From: an uncultured Anaerolineales bacterium
GTDB lineage: Bacteria > Chloroflexota > Anaerolineae > Anaerolineales > UBA4823
Reading direction: 5' to 3'
DNA: 56,235 nucleotides
Assembly (NCBI GenBank): GCA_937928795.1
Contig: CALFWB010000075.1
Coordinates: 1 to 56,235 of the forward strand
This document shows, piece by piece, positions 36,130-44,647 of the stretch. Each line of letters begins with the position of its first letter. Position 1 is the stretch's first letter. Position numbers and translations under genes: made by a program. Below the pieces are notes generated by a model. That model saw only the letters and a program-made list of their open reading frames with translations, had not been told where the DNA came from and searched no databases.

Positions 36130-36345
36130 CTATTTGACATCCATTAATTGGGGTTGATCCTTCGGAGGAGGCTTGGGGGTTGCTTTCCGTTTCTTGAAGG
36201 GGTTGAACAGCCAGAAGAAAACGACAATTGCCCAAACCACCCAAACTCCCCAAATTGTGATGTATTGCTCAATAAATCGTAGCCAGATTAACATCAAGAT
36301 AAAAAGTAATCGATATGCCCATGTAATCTTATCGCCAATGTTCAT
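36130..36345 (-). CDS. Small membrane protein between binding protein and ATPases
   Basis: 71 residues with two probable transmembrane helices (about 10-28 and 31-49) and a basic, proline-rich tail. GGAG lies 6 nt before the ATG. I do not recognise its family by sequence. Its place beside two ATPases and a large binding protein is like GlpU (DUF2160), the small accessory protein of the rhizobial glycerol ABC transporter. That analogy rests on position and topology only. Confidence 0.7.
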   Translation of the reverse strand: MNIGDKITWAYRLLFILMLIWLRFIEQYITIWGVWVVWAIVVFFWLFNPFKKRKATPKPPPKDQPQLMDVK

Positions 36346-36391
36346 GCTGGGCTCCTTTCGACCGCTATCTCCTGTTCTGAAAGATGAGATG

Positions 36392-36422
36392 GGAGAACAA
36401 GCCCGCTTGAGGCTCGTTCTCC
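36392..36422 (-). promoter_or_regulatory. Intercistronic stem-loop after the binding-protein gene
   Basis: GGAGAAC-A-AGCC (36392-36403) pairs with GGCT-C-GTTCTCC (36411-36422), with one mismatch and a 7-nt loop, between the stop of the binding-protein gene and the small membrane gene. No U tract follows. Such hairpins often protect the upstream message, giving more binding protein than membrane parts, as in malE-malF. Confidence 0.55.
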
Positions 36423-36436
36423 TCGCTCCATCAAGC

Positions 36437-37990
36437 TCATTGGGTTGGAAGAATAGACTTCAGTTCCTTCTCCAGCTCTTGGAGGGCAACCTCAGGGGTC
36501 ACTTCGCCGGTTAAGGCGCGGTTGACCCAAAGAATGATCGCCTCCGTCAAACGTTCTTCTTCTGGGAAGGTCGGCTTGGCGATAATGCTGACCGAGGTGT
36601 CTCCCGTTAATGGGTTGACTGCGTTGAGGTAGCGTTCGGGTACGCCGACACCGCTCGGATCGCCCACTTTGCGCACACTCAGGACGGTTTTGCCTCCGGT
36701 TTTCAAGTAAACTGAAGTGGGAACATACGGGATAGCCAAAACTTCGGCATCGTCGTAGGTGGTGATGAGGGCTGATTGACCGCCGAGCTTCATTTGGGCG
36801 ATTTGAATATCTTTGCCCATTGCCCATTGCACGAAGAGCCAAGCTAATTCAGGCTTTTTGGAGCTTGTTGGGATCAAGTAATCCCATCCTTCAATTTGGG
36901 TCATCTTGTCTTTTTTGATGGGCACACCGCTATAGGCAACCTTGCCGGCTGCTTTGGATTGTTCGGGGTCTTCGACAGCGAAGGCGGCATCATCCCATTG
37001 GATGGCCATTGCAACCAAGCCGGATTGCTGAGCAGCTTGCTTCTCATCCCAAGTTGAGCTTAGCACGCCCGGCGGAGCATATTTGAGGGACTCGATGATC
37101 AGCTTCAACGCCTCTAGATTTTCGGGAGAGTTGACGACCACCGGCCCGTAGGAATCACCACGGTTGTCCGGTAGGGCGATATCGCGGCCGCCAAAGGAGT
37201 AGATAACGTTCAGGAAGTCGTACCAAGCGGTGACATGGCGCGCGCCGCCCCAGGTGTGACCATACACATCGTAGGTCAGAGTTTCACCGGCTAAGGTCTC
37301 ACCAGCTTTGCGGGTGAAGAATTCGGCTACGTCCATGTACTCTTCCCAAGTAACCGGTGGCGAGGGGAGATCATAACCGTACTTTTCCTTGAAGGCTGCT
37401 TGTTCGTCGGGATGGTCGAACCAATCGTAGCGGTACCAGAGGTACATGCTGATGAAGTGGAAGGGCAGACCATAGACCTTGCCTTGATAGGTGTTGGTCT
37501 CGCGGAACCAAACGGTGTTAAGCAAGGAGCCTTCGTAGCTGAAATTCGGGTCGCGCAGAGCTGGGTTGTTGTAGAATTCATCGATCGGGCGCAACCAACC
37601 GCTGTTGACCAGTTTGCCCAAGGCGCGGTGAGGTTGGAGCACGACGTCATAAACACCGGTTTGTCCGGCGAAATCTAGAGTGACTTTCTCGACTGCCTCC
37701 TCATGACCAAGTCCCTCGATGATCACCTTGGTCCCGGTGATCTGCTCGAATTGACCCTTGAGTTGCTCCAGCGCTTCAAGGGGTGGCAGTGCTTCACCAA
37801 TGAGGCGCAGCGTCTGTCCGCGCCACGGTTCAGCGGCTTTGGCTAAGGACCACTCACCACTAGGGACTTGTTCGGCTGCTGTTTCTACGGGCTTGGTTTC
37901 GGGGGTGGGAGTAGCGGCTGGCGCGCAGGCGCCAAGAACCAAGGATCCAATTAGGAATATGGAAAACCAAAGGGTTGCCTGACGGTACAT
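36437..37990 (-). CDS. ABC importer substrate-binding lipoprotein (sugar/polyol, GlpV-like size)
   Basis: 517 residues. The signal peptide ends in the lipobox LVLGAC (C22), followed by an Ala/Pro/Thr-rich linker. The mature part is an extracellular solute-binding protein of the CUT1 cluster, with GEALPPLEALEQLKGQFEQITG at the start as in family SBP_bac_1. It is larger than typical sugar-binding proteins (about 400-430) and close to the large glycerol-binding GlpV type. AAGGAGG is 6 nt upstream of the ATG. It begins the transport operon, 146 bases after the GntR regulator gene. Confidence 0.88.
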   Translation of the reverse strand: MYRQATLWFSIFLIGSLVLGACAPAATPTPETKPVETAAEQVPSGEWSLAKAAEPWRGQTLRLIGEALPPLEALEQLKGQFEQITGTKVIIEGLGHEEAVEKVTLDFAGQTGVYDVVLQPHRALGKLVNSGWLRPIDEFYNNPALRDPNFSYEGSLLNTVWFRETNTYQGKVYGLPFHFISMYLWYRYDWFDHPDEQAAFKEKYGYDLPSPPVTWEEYMDVAEFFTRKAGETLAGETLTYDVYGHTWGGARHVTAWYDFLNVIYSFGGRDIALPDNRGDSYGPVVVNSPENLEALKLIIESLKYAPPGVLSSTWDEKQAAQQSGLVAMAIQWDDAAFAVEDPEQSKAAGKVAYSGVPIKKDKMTQIEGWDYLIPTSSKKPELAWLFVQWAMGKDIQIAQMKLGGQSALITTYDDAEVLAIPYVPTSVYLKTGGKTVLSVRKVGDPSGVGVPERYLNAVNPLTGDTSVSIIAKPTFPEEERLTEAIILWVNRALTGEVTPEVALQELEKELKSILPTQ

Positions 37991-38035
37991 CTTTCTGCCT
38001 CCTTATCTATCTCTTGAAGAAAATGCTTTCGTCTG

Positions 38036-38051
38036 AAATTGCGTTCAATTT
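38036..38051. promoter_or_regulatory. Palindromic candidate operator upstream of the binding-protein gene
   Basis: AAATTG-CGTT-CAATTT is a perfect 6-4-6 palindrome 46 bases upstream of the binding-protein start. The adjacent GntR-family gene makes it a candidate operator. Binding is not shown. Confidence 0.4.
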
Positions 38052-38136
38052 ACAAGACTGCGTGGGTTGAGTCGAAATCGGCGCACCTCCTTCTAGTCGG
38101 AAATTCTGTGGGCATTTCTATGCACCATGCCATCAC

Positions 38137-38934
38137 TCAGCGACGGCGGAAGATGGTGAATGTGCTGTATTCAGCCAGATGATATTCGTAAGATAAGAGT
38201 AAGGGTTCGCGATTGCGGCTGTAGTCCAATTGTTCCATGTATAGAATCGCAGAACCTTTGGAGACTTCCAACTCAAATTGACGGATGAGTTGGGTATCGG
38301 CAACCATGGGACGCAAACGGGTAATCCCGTAGTCAATGGGTTGATGAAGATCTTCTTCAAAGATGCGATAGAGGGAGACTTTGTGACACAAGAGATCTTT
38401 TAGGGTTTCTAAGTCGAGGGGTTCATTGCTCTGCCTAAGCAAACTGGCGCGAAAGATGTCTAGCGAGGCAACCACAGGTTGATTGTCAGCGGTTCGGACG
38501 CGACGGATAAAGACCAAGGGCGTATCGACTTCTACTTCGAGGCGAGAGGCATAATCGCGCTCCGCTGGAAGAATCTGGCAACTGATGAGGCGACAGCCTG
38601 GACGGTGCCCAAGCGACTCGATCAGGGCGGTGTAGCTAAAGTTGAGGTCCAGACGGTTTTCCAGCATGGGCGTTTCGCTAACAAAGGTGCCAATGCCCTG
38701 ACGCCGCCAAAGCAAGCCCTGCTGTTGAAGCAGGCTGAGGGCAGCGCGCACCGTGCCGCGGCTGACTCCCATCGCCTCAGCCAGTTCTAGTTCGTTGGGC
38801 AAGCGCGAGCCGGGTGGAATGACGCGGCTTTCGATTCTTTCGCGGATTCGATTAGCGGTCAGGACGACCAGATTATCCTGATGAGGAGGCAGACTTTGAT
38901 TGAATAGTTCAAGATTAACACGCTCGTCGCTCAT
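38137..38934 (-). CDS. GntR-family (HutC subfamily) transcriptional regulator
   Basis: 265 residues from the ATG at 38934. A GTG at 39003 would extend it by 23 residues but would read through repeats and promoter-like elements, so the internal ATG is preferred although its ribosome site is poor. The winged helix (about 25-90) contains SRLPNELELAEAMGVSRGTVRAAL. The C-terminal UTRA domain (about 100-260) senses an effector, typically a phosphorylated sugar. It probably represses the polyol cluster just downstream and may be autoregulated. Confidence 0.85.
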   Translation of the reverse strand: MSDERVNLELFNQSLPPHQDNLVVLTANRIRERIESRVIPPGSRLPNELELAEAMGVSRGTVRAALSLLQQQGLLWRRQGIGTFVSETPMLENRLDLNFSYTALIESLGHRPGCRLISCQILPAERDYASRLEVEVDTPLVFIRRVRTADNQPVVASLDIFRASLLRQSNEPLDLETLKDLLCHKVSLYRIFEEDLHQPIDYGITRLRPMVADTQLIRQFELEVSKGSAILYMEQLDYSRNREPLLLSYEYHLAEYSTFTIFRRR

Positions 38935-38964
38935 GAGAGGGGGAAACCGATCCAAAAGTTTGTC

Positions 38965-38985
38965 TAATGTATAATGTTTAATGAT
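38965..38985. repeat. Three tandem heptamers upstream of the GntR gene
   Basis: TAATGTA, TAATGTT and TAATGAT lie head to tail, followed by TGACAA. They fall in the 165-base region shared by the divergent GntR and dnaN genes. They could be regulator-binding sites, or a short tandem repeat without function. Confidence 0.45.
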
Positions 38986-39038
38986 TGACAACCATTCTAG
39001 CACAAATCTCTTTTTGAGTCAATCTTTTTTATACCCTT

Positions 39039-39067
39039 CTAACAAATTTAACACTTTTTGGTATACT
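39039..39067 (+). promoter_or_regulatory. Candidate dnaN promoter
   Basis: TATACT (39062-39067) with CTAACA (39039-39044, 4 of 6 consensus) at 17-nt spacing, 32 bases before the dnaN ATG. GAGGAG (39083-39088) is the likely ribosome site. Confidence 0.5.
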
Positions 39068-39098
39068 CCAACTATCCTAAACGAGGAGTTTTGCGCCT

Positions 39099-40244
39099 AT
39101 GAAAGTATCTGTCTTGCAAGAGAACCTAGCTCATGGCTTGAGCATTGTCTCGCGGGCTGTCTCGCCACGCACCACTTTACCTGTCTTAGGTAACGTGCTA
39201 GTTGCCACCGATGAAGGCCGCTTGCGCCTCTCGGCGACCAATCTGGAACTCGGCATTACCTGTTGGATTGGGGCAAAAATCGAGGAAGAGGGTTCGACAA
39301 CCGTCCCGGCGCGCACGTTCAACGAATTGGTCAGCACGTTGCCTGCTCAGACTGTTGAGATGTCTTTGAACTTGCGCACGCAAACTCTCAACGTGCGGTG
39401 CGGCACCTCGGATACCAACTTGAAGTGCATTGATGCCCAAGAGTTCCCCCCCATGCCGGCTCTGGATTGGGAGGACGGGATTGAACTCAGTGTTGCTGAC
39501 TTTAAGGAAATGATTCAACAGGTGGCGTTTGCTGCCTCTAAGGATGAAGCCCGCCCGGTTCTGACCGGCGTGCAAATAACCGTTCGCAATCGGCAGATCG
39601 CTTTGGCTGCTGCAGATGGCTTTCGTCTATCCTTGCGTAGAGGGGAGTTGCCAAAAGAGGTCTCTACACCCCTTTCAGCAATTGTTCCCGCTCGCGCTCT
39701 GGTCGAACTGGCTAGGATTGTCTCGGATAACACACAAACGTTGCACATGCTCTTACCTTCTGGGCGTGGGCAAATTGTCTTCCGCACTAAAGACGTTGAA
39801 TTGATCTCCCAACTCATTGAAGGTGCCTATCCGGAACTCGAACCACTTATCCCCACGCGTCATAACACGCGCACAGTTTTACCCACCCAAGAATTTCTCA
39901 AAGCCTGTAAACGAGTTGAAATTTTTGCCCGCGAAGGCTCCAATATTGCTCGCCTCAATATTACGCCCGGCGGCGAACTCCAACCCGGCTTGGTTGAGAT
40001 CTCCGGCCAATCGGAGGAAACCGGTTCGAACGAAAACCGCATTGATGCTACTGTCGAAGGGCAGCCTCAATTGATCGCCTTCAACGTCGCTTTCTTGCGC
40101 GAAGTCTTAGATGTGATCAAAACCCCCAGCGTTGCACTGGAGACCACTTCTGAAACCGCGCCGGGTGTGATCCGACCGGTCGGCGATGAGAAGCTTGCCA
40201 CCGCTTTTGTCCATGTGGTCATGCCGATGCATTTGGCTGGGTAG
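39099..40244 (+). CDS. dnaN: DNA polymerase III beta subunit (sliding clamp)
   Basis: 381 residues, normal for a bacterial clamp. Three domains of about 120-130 residues each are recognisable, with the domain 1 start MKVSVLQENLAHGLSIVSRAV, the segment VLTGVQI and AADGFRLSL in domain 2, and the C-terminal VMPMHLAG with the family VxPM ending. It encircles DNA and tethers the replicative polymerase. No dnaA or recF lies beside it, so it is not in the usual origin cluster. A PPDK_N-like gene and a deoxynucleoside kinase gene follow on the same strand. Confidence 0.95.
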   Translation: MKVSVLQENLAHGLSIVSRAVSPRTTLPVLGNVLVATDEGRLRLSATNLELGITCWIGAKIEEEGSTTVPARTFNELVSTLPAQTVEMSLNLRTQTLNVRCGTSDTNLKCIDAQEFPPMPALDWEDGIELSVADFKEMIQQVAFAASKDEARPVLTGVQITVRNRQIALAAADGFRLSLRRGELPKEVSTPLSAIVPARALVELARIVSDNTQTLHMLLPSGRGQIVFRTKDVELISQLIEGAYPELEPLIPTRHNTRTVLPTQEFLKACKRVEIFAREGSNIARLNITPGGELQPGLVEISGQSEETGSNENRIDATVEGQPQLIAFNVAFLREVLDVIKTPSVALETTSETAPGVIRPVGDEKLATAFVHVVMPMHLAG

Positions 40245-40287
40245 GGCAGGATAGGTGCACTCTGCGCAATTTTGCCTCGTGTAATCT

Positions 40288-42615
40288 ATGACTTTTCCAT
40301 CAACGCACTCTGACCTGACTTTGCGCATCTATCTGACGCTTGCTCAGTATCCCATCCTCGGCGCCCTGATCCGCGAACGGATGCGAACTGAGTTGTTTCA
40401 GCGGGGGATTATCTCGGCTCAAGCCTTTGAGAGCGAAGTACGTTATAAAGCAATCAAAAGTCAACAACTTGAAGGATTACATGACCCTCTTGTCGAAGAG
40501 CCTTACGAGACTTGGGAGCAACGCCTAAGCCATATTCGCGATCACCTAACGGATTTTTATTTTGCCTACAATCTACCCTATGAATTATTTGAACAGATCG
40601 TGCGTCAAACCCTTGCCGAACGGGGCCGTTTAGAAGGCAGCTCTTTGCTGACCTTTAATCCGGAGCTAACCCCTCAACCACTGCTTTTTGAACAAGGGTA
40701 CGCCATTGAGAAGTTGCCCCCGCATGAGCGCGAACCTTACCAAGCCCGCTTGTCTGAGATCAAAGCCGTCTTAATCCGTACCCTGATCAGCGACCAGTTA
40801 GGATATGTCAAAATCGCCCGTAAGTGGTTTACGATTGGCGACTTAGACGAGATCCGCAAACGCAAGATCGGTGGGGGAAAGATTGGCGGCAAAGCGGCAG
40901 GAATGTTATTAGCTCTGCGCATTCTGCGCGATGCTGGTGATGAGGATATTCAACAGAACATCCGTCTGCCGAACTCCTTCTATATTGGCGCAAATGTGAT
41001 GTACGATTTCTTTTCCATGAACCATCTGACCTGCTGGATGGATCAAAAATATAAGGGGGATCGCGAAATCTATGAGGAGTTTCCAGTTTTACAAGCCGAG
41101 TTCCTCAAAGGACAATTGCCACCGGATATTATCGAACGCTTGACGGCGCTTCTGAGGAAGTTGGGTAAGCGGCCGCTCATCGTGCGTTCCTCCAGTTTAT
41201 TAGAGGATAATTTCGGCACGTCCTTTGCGGGCAAGTATGAAAGCCATTTTTGTCCCAATCAGGGCAGTTTGGATGAGAATTTAGATGCCCTCTGTAAAGC
41301 GATCATTCGGGTTTATGCTTCGATCTTCAACCCGGATGCTTTGCTTTATCGACGCGCCAAAGGCTTACAGGATTATGATGAGCGCATGGCGATCCTCCTG
41401 CAGGTGGTTGAAGGCGAGCGGTTTGGAGATTATTTTCTGCCTCATGCTGCCGGCGTGGCTTACAGTCAGAATGTCTATCGTTGGTCGCCGCAGATTCGGC
41501 GCGAGGATGGCTTTTTGCGCTTGGTTTGGGGGTTAGGTACCCGCGCTGTCGAACGTATTGGGAATGATTACCCGCGCTTGGTTGCCTTGAGCCATCCGAC
41601 CCTTCACCCCGAATCGAATCTGCGTGATACCGTGGTCTATTCCCAGAAATTAGTGGATGTGATTGATTTAAGTGCCAATTCCTTCAAGACTCTCCCGATT
41701 GGCGAGGTTCTCCGCCCCGATTATCCACCTCTGAGGTATATTGCTCAGCTTGACGAAGATGGCTATCTCAGCCCGCTACGAAGTATCTTTCGCGATTTGC
41801 CCCTTCATAAACTGGTGATCACGTTTGATGAGCTCTTTCGCCGCTCCCGCCTTGCCCAACGGATGACGCGCATCCTGCAAATTTTGGAGGAGCAATACCA
41901 CTCGCCCATTGATTTGGAGTTTGCGCTTCAGGTACGCGAGCAACAGACTGGGCAGGTGGATGCCCAAATTGCGATTCTGCAGTGTCGGCCGCATACTTCT
42001 ATCAAAGATGAAGCAAGGGAATTGCCAGAAACAATTGCGGAAGAGGATATCATTTTCTTAACGCCGCGCATGGCGCCGCGCGGCTACATCCGTAACATCC
42101 GCTATGTCCTTTTCATCCCGCCGAGGGAATATTTTGCGTTGCCATCTTCTTCCGAACACGCTAAATTGCGCTGGGCAATCTCGCGTCTCAATCAGGCATT
42201 GGCTGAGGAGAACTTCATCTGCGTTGGACCCGGTCGCTGGGGCACTTCTACGCCCGATTTGGGGGTAATGGTGGGGTACGGCGACATCTATCACACTCGA
42301 GCCTTAGTAGAACTGACCGGTGAAGGATTTGGTGCAGAACCAGAACCCTCCTATGGCACGCATTTTTTCCAAGATTTGCTCGAGTCGCAAATTTTCCCGC
42401 TGGCAATCCATCTCAAGGATGCAAAGGTTATCTTTAATAAAGCCTTTTTCTATCACACACCCAACTGCATCGATCGTTTTCTCAACCACAAGGTTGAGAT
42501 ACCCTCCTGTCTGCGCTTAATTGATGTACAGGACTTTCGCCCTAATTACCGCCTCGACCTAGTTATGGATACTCCCGAAGGGCACTCGGTCGCTTTTTTG
42601 GTCAAGGAAGGATAA
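40288..42615 (+). CDS. PEP/pyruvate-binding (PPDK_N ATP-grasp) domain protein lacking phosphohistidine domain
   Basis: 775 residues. After about 190 residues of helical N-terminal sequence comes the ATP-grasp start GGKIGGKAAGMLLAL (near 195-209). The RSSSLLEDNFGTSFAGKYES block near 299-320 corresponds to the PPDK/PEP synthase VRSSATAEDL motif. No swivelling phosphohistidine domain or PEP-barrel is evident. Instead the C-terminal third contains VGPGRWGTSTPDLGVMVGY. It is therefore not a full PEP synthase or PPDK. Role is unknown: possibly a phosphotransferase or ATP-dependent ligase-like protein. It is 43 nt after dnaN and 6 nt before the kinase gene. Confidence 0.8.
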   Translation: MTFPSTHSDLTLRIYLTLAQYPILGALIRERMRTELFQRGIISAQAFESEVRYKAIKSQQLEGLHDPLVEEPYETWEQRLSHIRDHLTDFYFAYNLPYELFEQIVRQTLAERGRLEGSSLLTFNPELTPQPLLFEQGYAIEKLPPHEREPYQARLSEIKAVLIRTLISDQLGYVKIARKWFTIGDLDEIRKRKIGGGKIGGKAAGMLLALRILRDAGDEDIQQNIRLPNSFYIGANVMYDFFSMNHLTCWMDQKYKGDREIYEEFPVLQAEFLKGQLPPDIIERLTALLRKLGKRPLIVRSSSLLEDNFGTSFAGKYESHFCPNQGSLDENLDALCKAIIRVYASIFNPDALLYRRAKGLQDYDERMAILLQVVEGERFGDYFLPHAAGVAYSQNVYRWSPQIRREDGFLRLVWGLGTRAVERIGNDYPRLVALSHPTLHPESNLRDTVVYSQKLVDVIDLSANSFKTLPIGEVLRPDYPPLRYIAQLDEDGYLSPLRSIFRDLPLHKLVITFDELFRRSRLAQRMTRILQILEEQYHSPIDLEFALQVREQQTGQVDAQIAILQCRPHTSIKDEARELPETIAEEDIIFLTPRMAPRGYIRNIRYVLFIPPREYFALPSSSEHAKLRWAISRLNQALAEENFICVGPGRWGTSTPDLGVMVGYGDIYHTRALVELTGEGFGAEPEPSYGTHFFQDLLESQIFPLAIHLKDAKVIFNKAFFYHTPNCIDRFLNHKVEIPSCLRLIDVQDFRPNYRLDLVMDTPEGHSVAFLVKEG

Positions 42616-42621
42616 GCTAAA

Positions 42622-43272
42622 ATGAAACGTTTTATTGCAGTCGCCGGGAATATTGGTGTGGGAAAATCGACGTTGGTGCGTTTGTTAAGCCAACGCTTGG
42701 GTTGGAAAGCCTTTTATGAGCCGGTAACCGAAAATCCCTATCTGGCCGATTTCTACCAGGATATGCGCCAATGGGCGTTTCATTCCCAAATTTTCTTTCT
42801 GATCCAGCGCCTGCGCGCCCATCGGCAACTCTCTTTATATCCCAGCTCGGTTTTACAGGATCGCACCGTATATGAGGATGCTGAAGTCTTCGCCCGTAAC
42901 CTTTATCTGCAAGGGTTTATCCATCAACGTGATTATGACACCTACAACGAGCTGTATCAGGTTTTGTGCGAATCGTTACCGTCTCCAGACTTGTTAATAT
43001 ACCTGCGAGCGCCGGTTAAGGTTCTCCACGATCGCATTGTGCAGCGCGGGCGGGAATACGAGCGGCGCATCAGCCCGGATTATCTGCGTCAGCTCAATAC
43101 GTTGTATGAGGAGTGGATTGCGTCCTTTAGCCTGTGTCCGGTGTTGACCATTTCTACGGGGGACCTCAACTACGTCTCGGAGCCCCAACACTTGGAGATG
43201 ATTTTGAGCAAAATTCACGAGAAACTCAGCGGTAAGGATTACGTTATCTTTGACGAATACAATCAGGACTGA
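42622..43272 (+). CDS. Deoxynucleoside kinase (dNK/Dck-Dgk family)
   Basis: 216 residues. P-loop GNIGVGKST is at 8-16, followed by the E in FYEPV (substrate ribose contact in the family) and the DRTVYEDAEVFARNL block matching the family ERS/DRSxYxD motif. The lid RGREYERR lies near 141-149. It phosphorylates deoxynucleosides for dNTP salvage, which fits its place after dnaN. The base specificity cannot be fixed by eye. Its last 10 bases overlap the convergent gene at 43263. Confidence 0.9.
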   Translation: MKRFIAVAGNIGVGKSTLVRLLSQRLGWKAFYEPVTENPYLADFYQDMRQWAFHSQIFFLIQRLRAHRQLSLYPSSVLQDRTVYEDAEVFARNLYLQGFIHQRDYDTYNELYQVLCESLPSPDLLIYLRAPVKVLHDRIVQRGREYERRISPDYLRQLNTLYEEWIASFSLCPVLTISTGDLNYVSEPQHLEMILSKIHEKLSGKDYVIFDEYNQD

Positions 43273-44438
43273 TTCCCCGTGTGCATATCCTCCAGACGGC
43301 TGCCGCAATATTGGCAAAAGTGCGCCTCTGTGTCGTTGTGTTTGCCACAATTTGGGCAAGCTCTAAAAGTTTTGAGCGGTTCAGAGGGCAGAGCAAGCTC
43401 TTTGACCTGCGGCTTGCGCCGCAGTAAATTCGGCTTGGGGACTTTTTCGAGCAGGTTCTTTGCCCAGGCTTTGCCCTTTTGGAATGCTTCGGCATACAAT
43501 TGGCGCATTTGCTGCGGGGTGAGTTGCTTGCCGGTCAGATACCACTGTAAGATCACCCGCCCGACAACATAAGTTCCCGCATAAGCAATGGCGACTTTCG
43601 GGATAATCCCCCAAGCGGGGATCAAACCAATTAGTTGGCGCGCGACTTGGCGCCAAAAGAAGCCACTGCCCAACACACCGCCAAATTCTGTGACATAATC
43701 CTGCCAACGGGTGGATAATCCCAAGGCTAATCCTAAACGGTAAGCCATAAAAGCTTGATTTTTGGTCAGCACAACTACATCAGCCACATTCAAGGGGATA
43801 TTCAAGCCGGGCACAATTTCGGCCAGTCCCGTGCTGAAGGCGTAGGTTGCGTTGGTCAGACAACCTTCGCTGAGCAATTGTCGGCTGACTTGGTCACGAA
43901 ATAAGGGAAACTGCCTTGCCAAGGCAAGCGATTTGTGCGGTAGGACTTCTAGCACGGCGGGAACGAAGTGACCGAGCAGGAAGTTTGTATCTCTCACATC
44001 ACCCAAGAGCAGGCGTCCCTTTGCTATGCCGGGAAAAAGAGCGGGGTGAGAGGTCTGCACCTCAAGCTGAGATGGATTGGCGGAATGCACAATAACCAGC
44101 AGTCTTCGACCGCTATCCAGCCATTTTTGGGCAAGTTTTTGTTCCATTGAAAATTCTGTGAACTCCGCTAGGGCTAGTAGGATCAATAAATCCGCCTCCA
44201 ATGCGGGGGTGAGGGCGGAATCGTCACCTTCATAGTCCAGAATTAGGATGGGGGTTAAAGTCTCTTGCGTGGGGCGGTGCGGATCACGACGCATTTGCCA
44301 CGCTAGTTCCTGTTTGGGGGTTCCCGCTCGGCCAACGATCGCTAGATGTATTGCTTGCAGAGCTTCCTCACGGATGGGGCGTAAGTCCATCTCTTTGATG
44401 GATTGCCATACATTGCCTAAATCTTTTAATCCTGCCAT
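43263..44438 (-). CDS. DUF697/YcjF-like membrane-associated protein with degenerate GTPase part and zinc ribbon
   Basis: 391 residues. An N-terminal domain (about 30-170) looks like a remnant GTPase: IHLAIVGRAGTPKQEL lacks the GKS/T of a P-loop, and a LDYEGDD follows where a Walker B/DxxG would be. The middle (about 185-310) has hydrophobic helices typical of DUF697 (FSTGLAEIVPGLNIPLNVADVVVLTKNQ). The C-terminus is a double-CxxC zinc ribbon (CPNCG...CQYCG). Nucleotide binding is therefore doubtful. Function unknown; it may be membrane-associated. Confidence 0.75.
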   Translation of the reverse strand: MAGLKDLGNVWQSIKEMDLRPIREEALQAIHLAIVGRAGTPKQELAWQMRRDPHRPTQETLTPILILDYEGDDSALTPALEADLLILLALAEFTEFSMEQKLAQKWLDSGRRLLVIVHSANPSQLEVQTSHPALFPGIAKGRLLLGDVRDTNFLLGHFVPAVLEVLPHKSLALARQFPLFRDQVSRQLLSEGCLTNATYAFSTGLAEIVPGLNIPLNVADVVVLTKNQAFMAYRLGLALGLSTRWQDYVTEFGGVLGSGFFWRQVARQLIGLIPAWGIIPKVAIAYAGTYVVGRVILQWYLTGKQLTPQQMRQLYAEAFQKGKAWAKNLLEKVPKPNLLRRKPQVKELALPSEPLKTFRACPNCGKHNDTEAHFCQYCGSRLEDMHTGNQS

Positions 44439-44513
44439 AATCTGTATTCTAATCGAAATCGGGTATACTAACCCTTAATATGTCATCTCAAAGTGACTAG
44501 ATTGGCATCAATT

Positions 44514-44558
44514 GCGGAACGCGGTGCAAAGGGTTGTTGCACCGGCGCTCCGCATTTT
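44514..44558. other. Large imperfect hairpin between divergent genes
   Basis: GCGGA/TCCGC and GGTGCAA/TTGCACC arms form a long bulged stem (44514-44553), followed on the plus strand by ATTTT. It lies between the divergent genes at 44438 and 44648, so it is not in a normal terminator position for either. Confidence 0.4.
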
Positions 44559-44647
44559 GATTCTCTACCCTATTCGATTTTTTATGGTAGAGTAAAGCAA
44601 TCTCGCAGCTTGAACCTTCAAGCCGCAGACAATAAGGAGACCGAGAT

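Noticed and set aside
38935-39003. Longer N-terminus of the GntR regulator from GTG 39003
   Set aside because: It would put the tandem heptamers and promoter-like sequences inside the gene and adds residues outside the family domain.
39000-39100. Chromosomal replication origin near dnaN
   Set aside because: No dnaA, recF or gyrB neighbours and no cluster of DnaA boxes was seen; dnaN can be separate from the origin.
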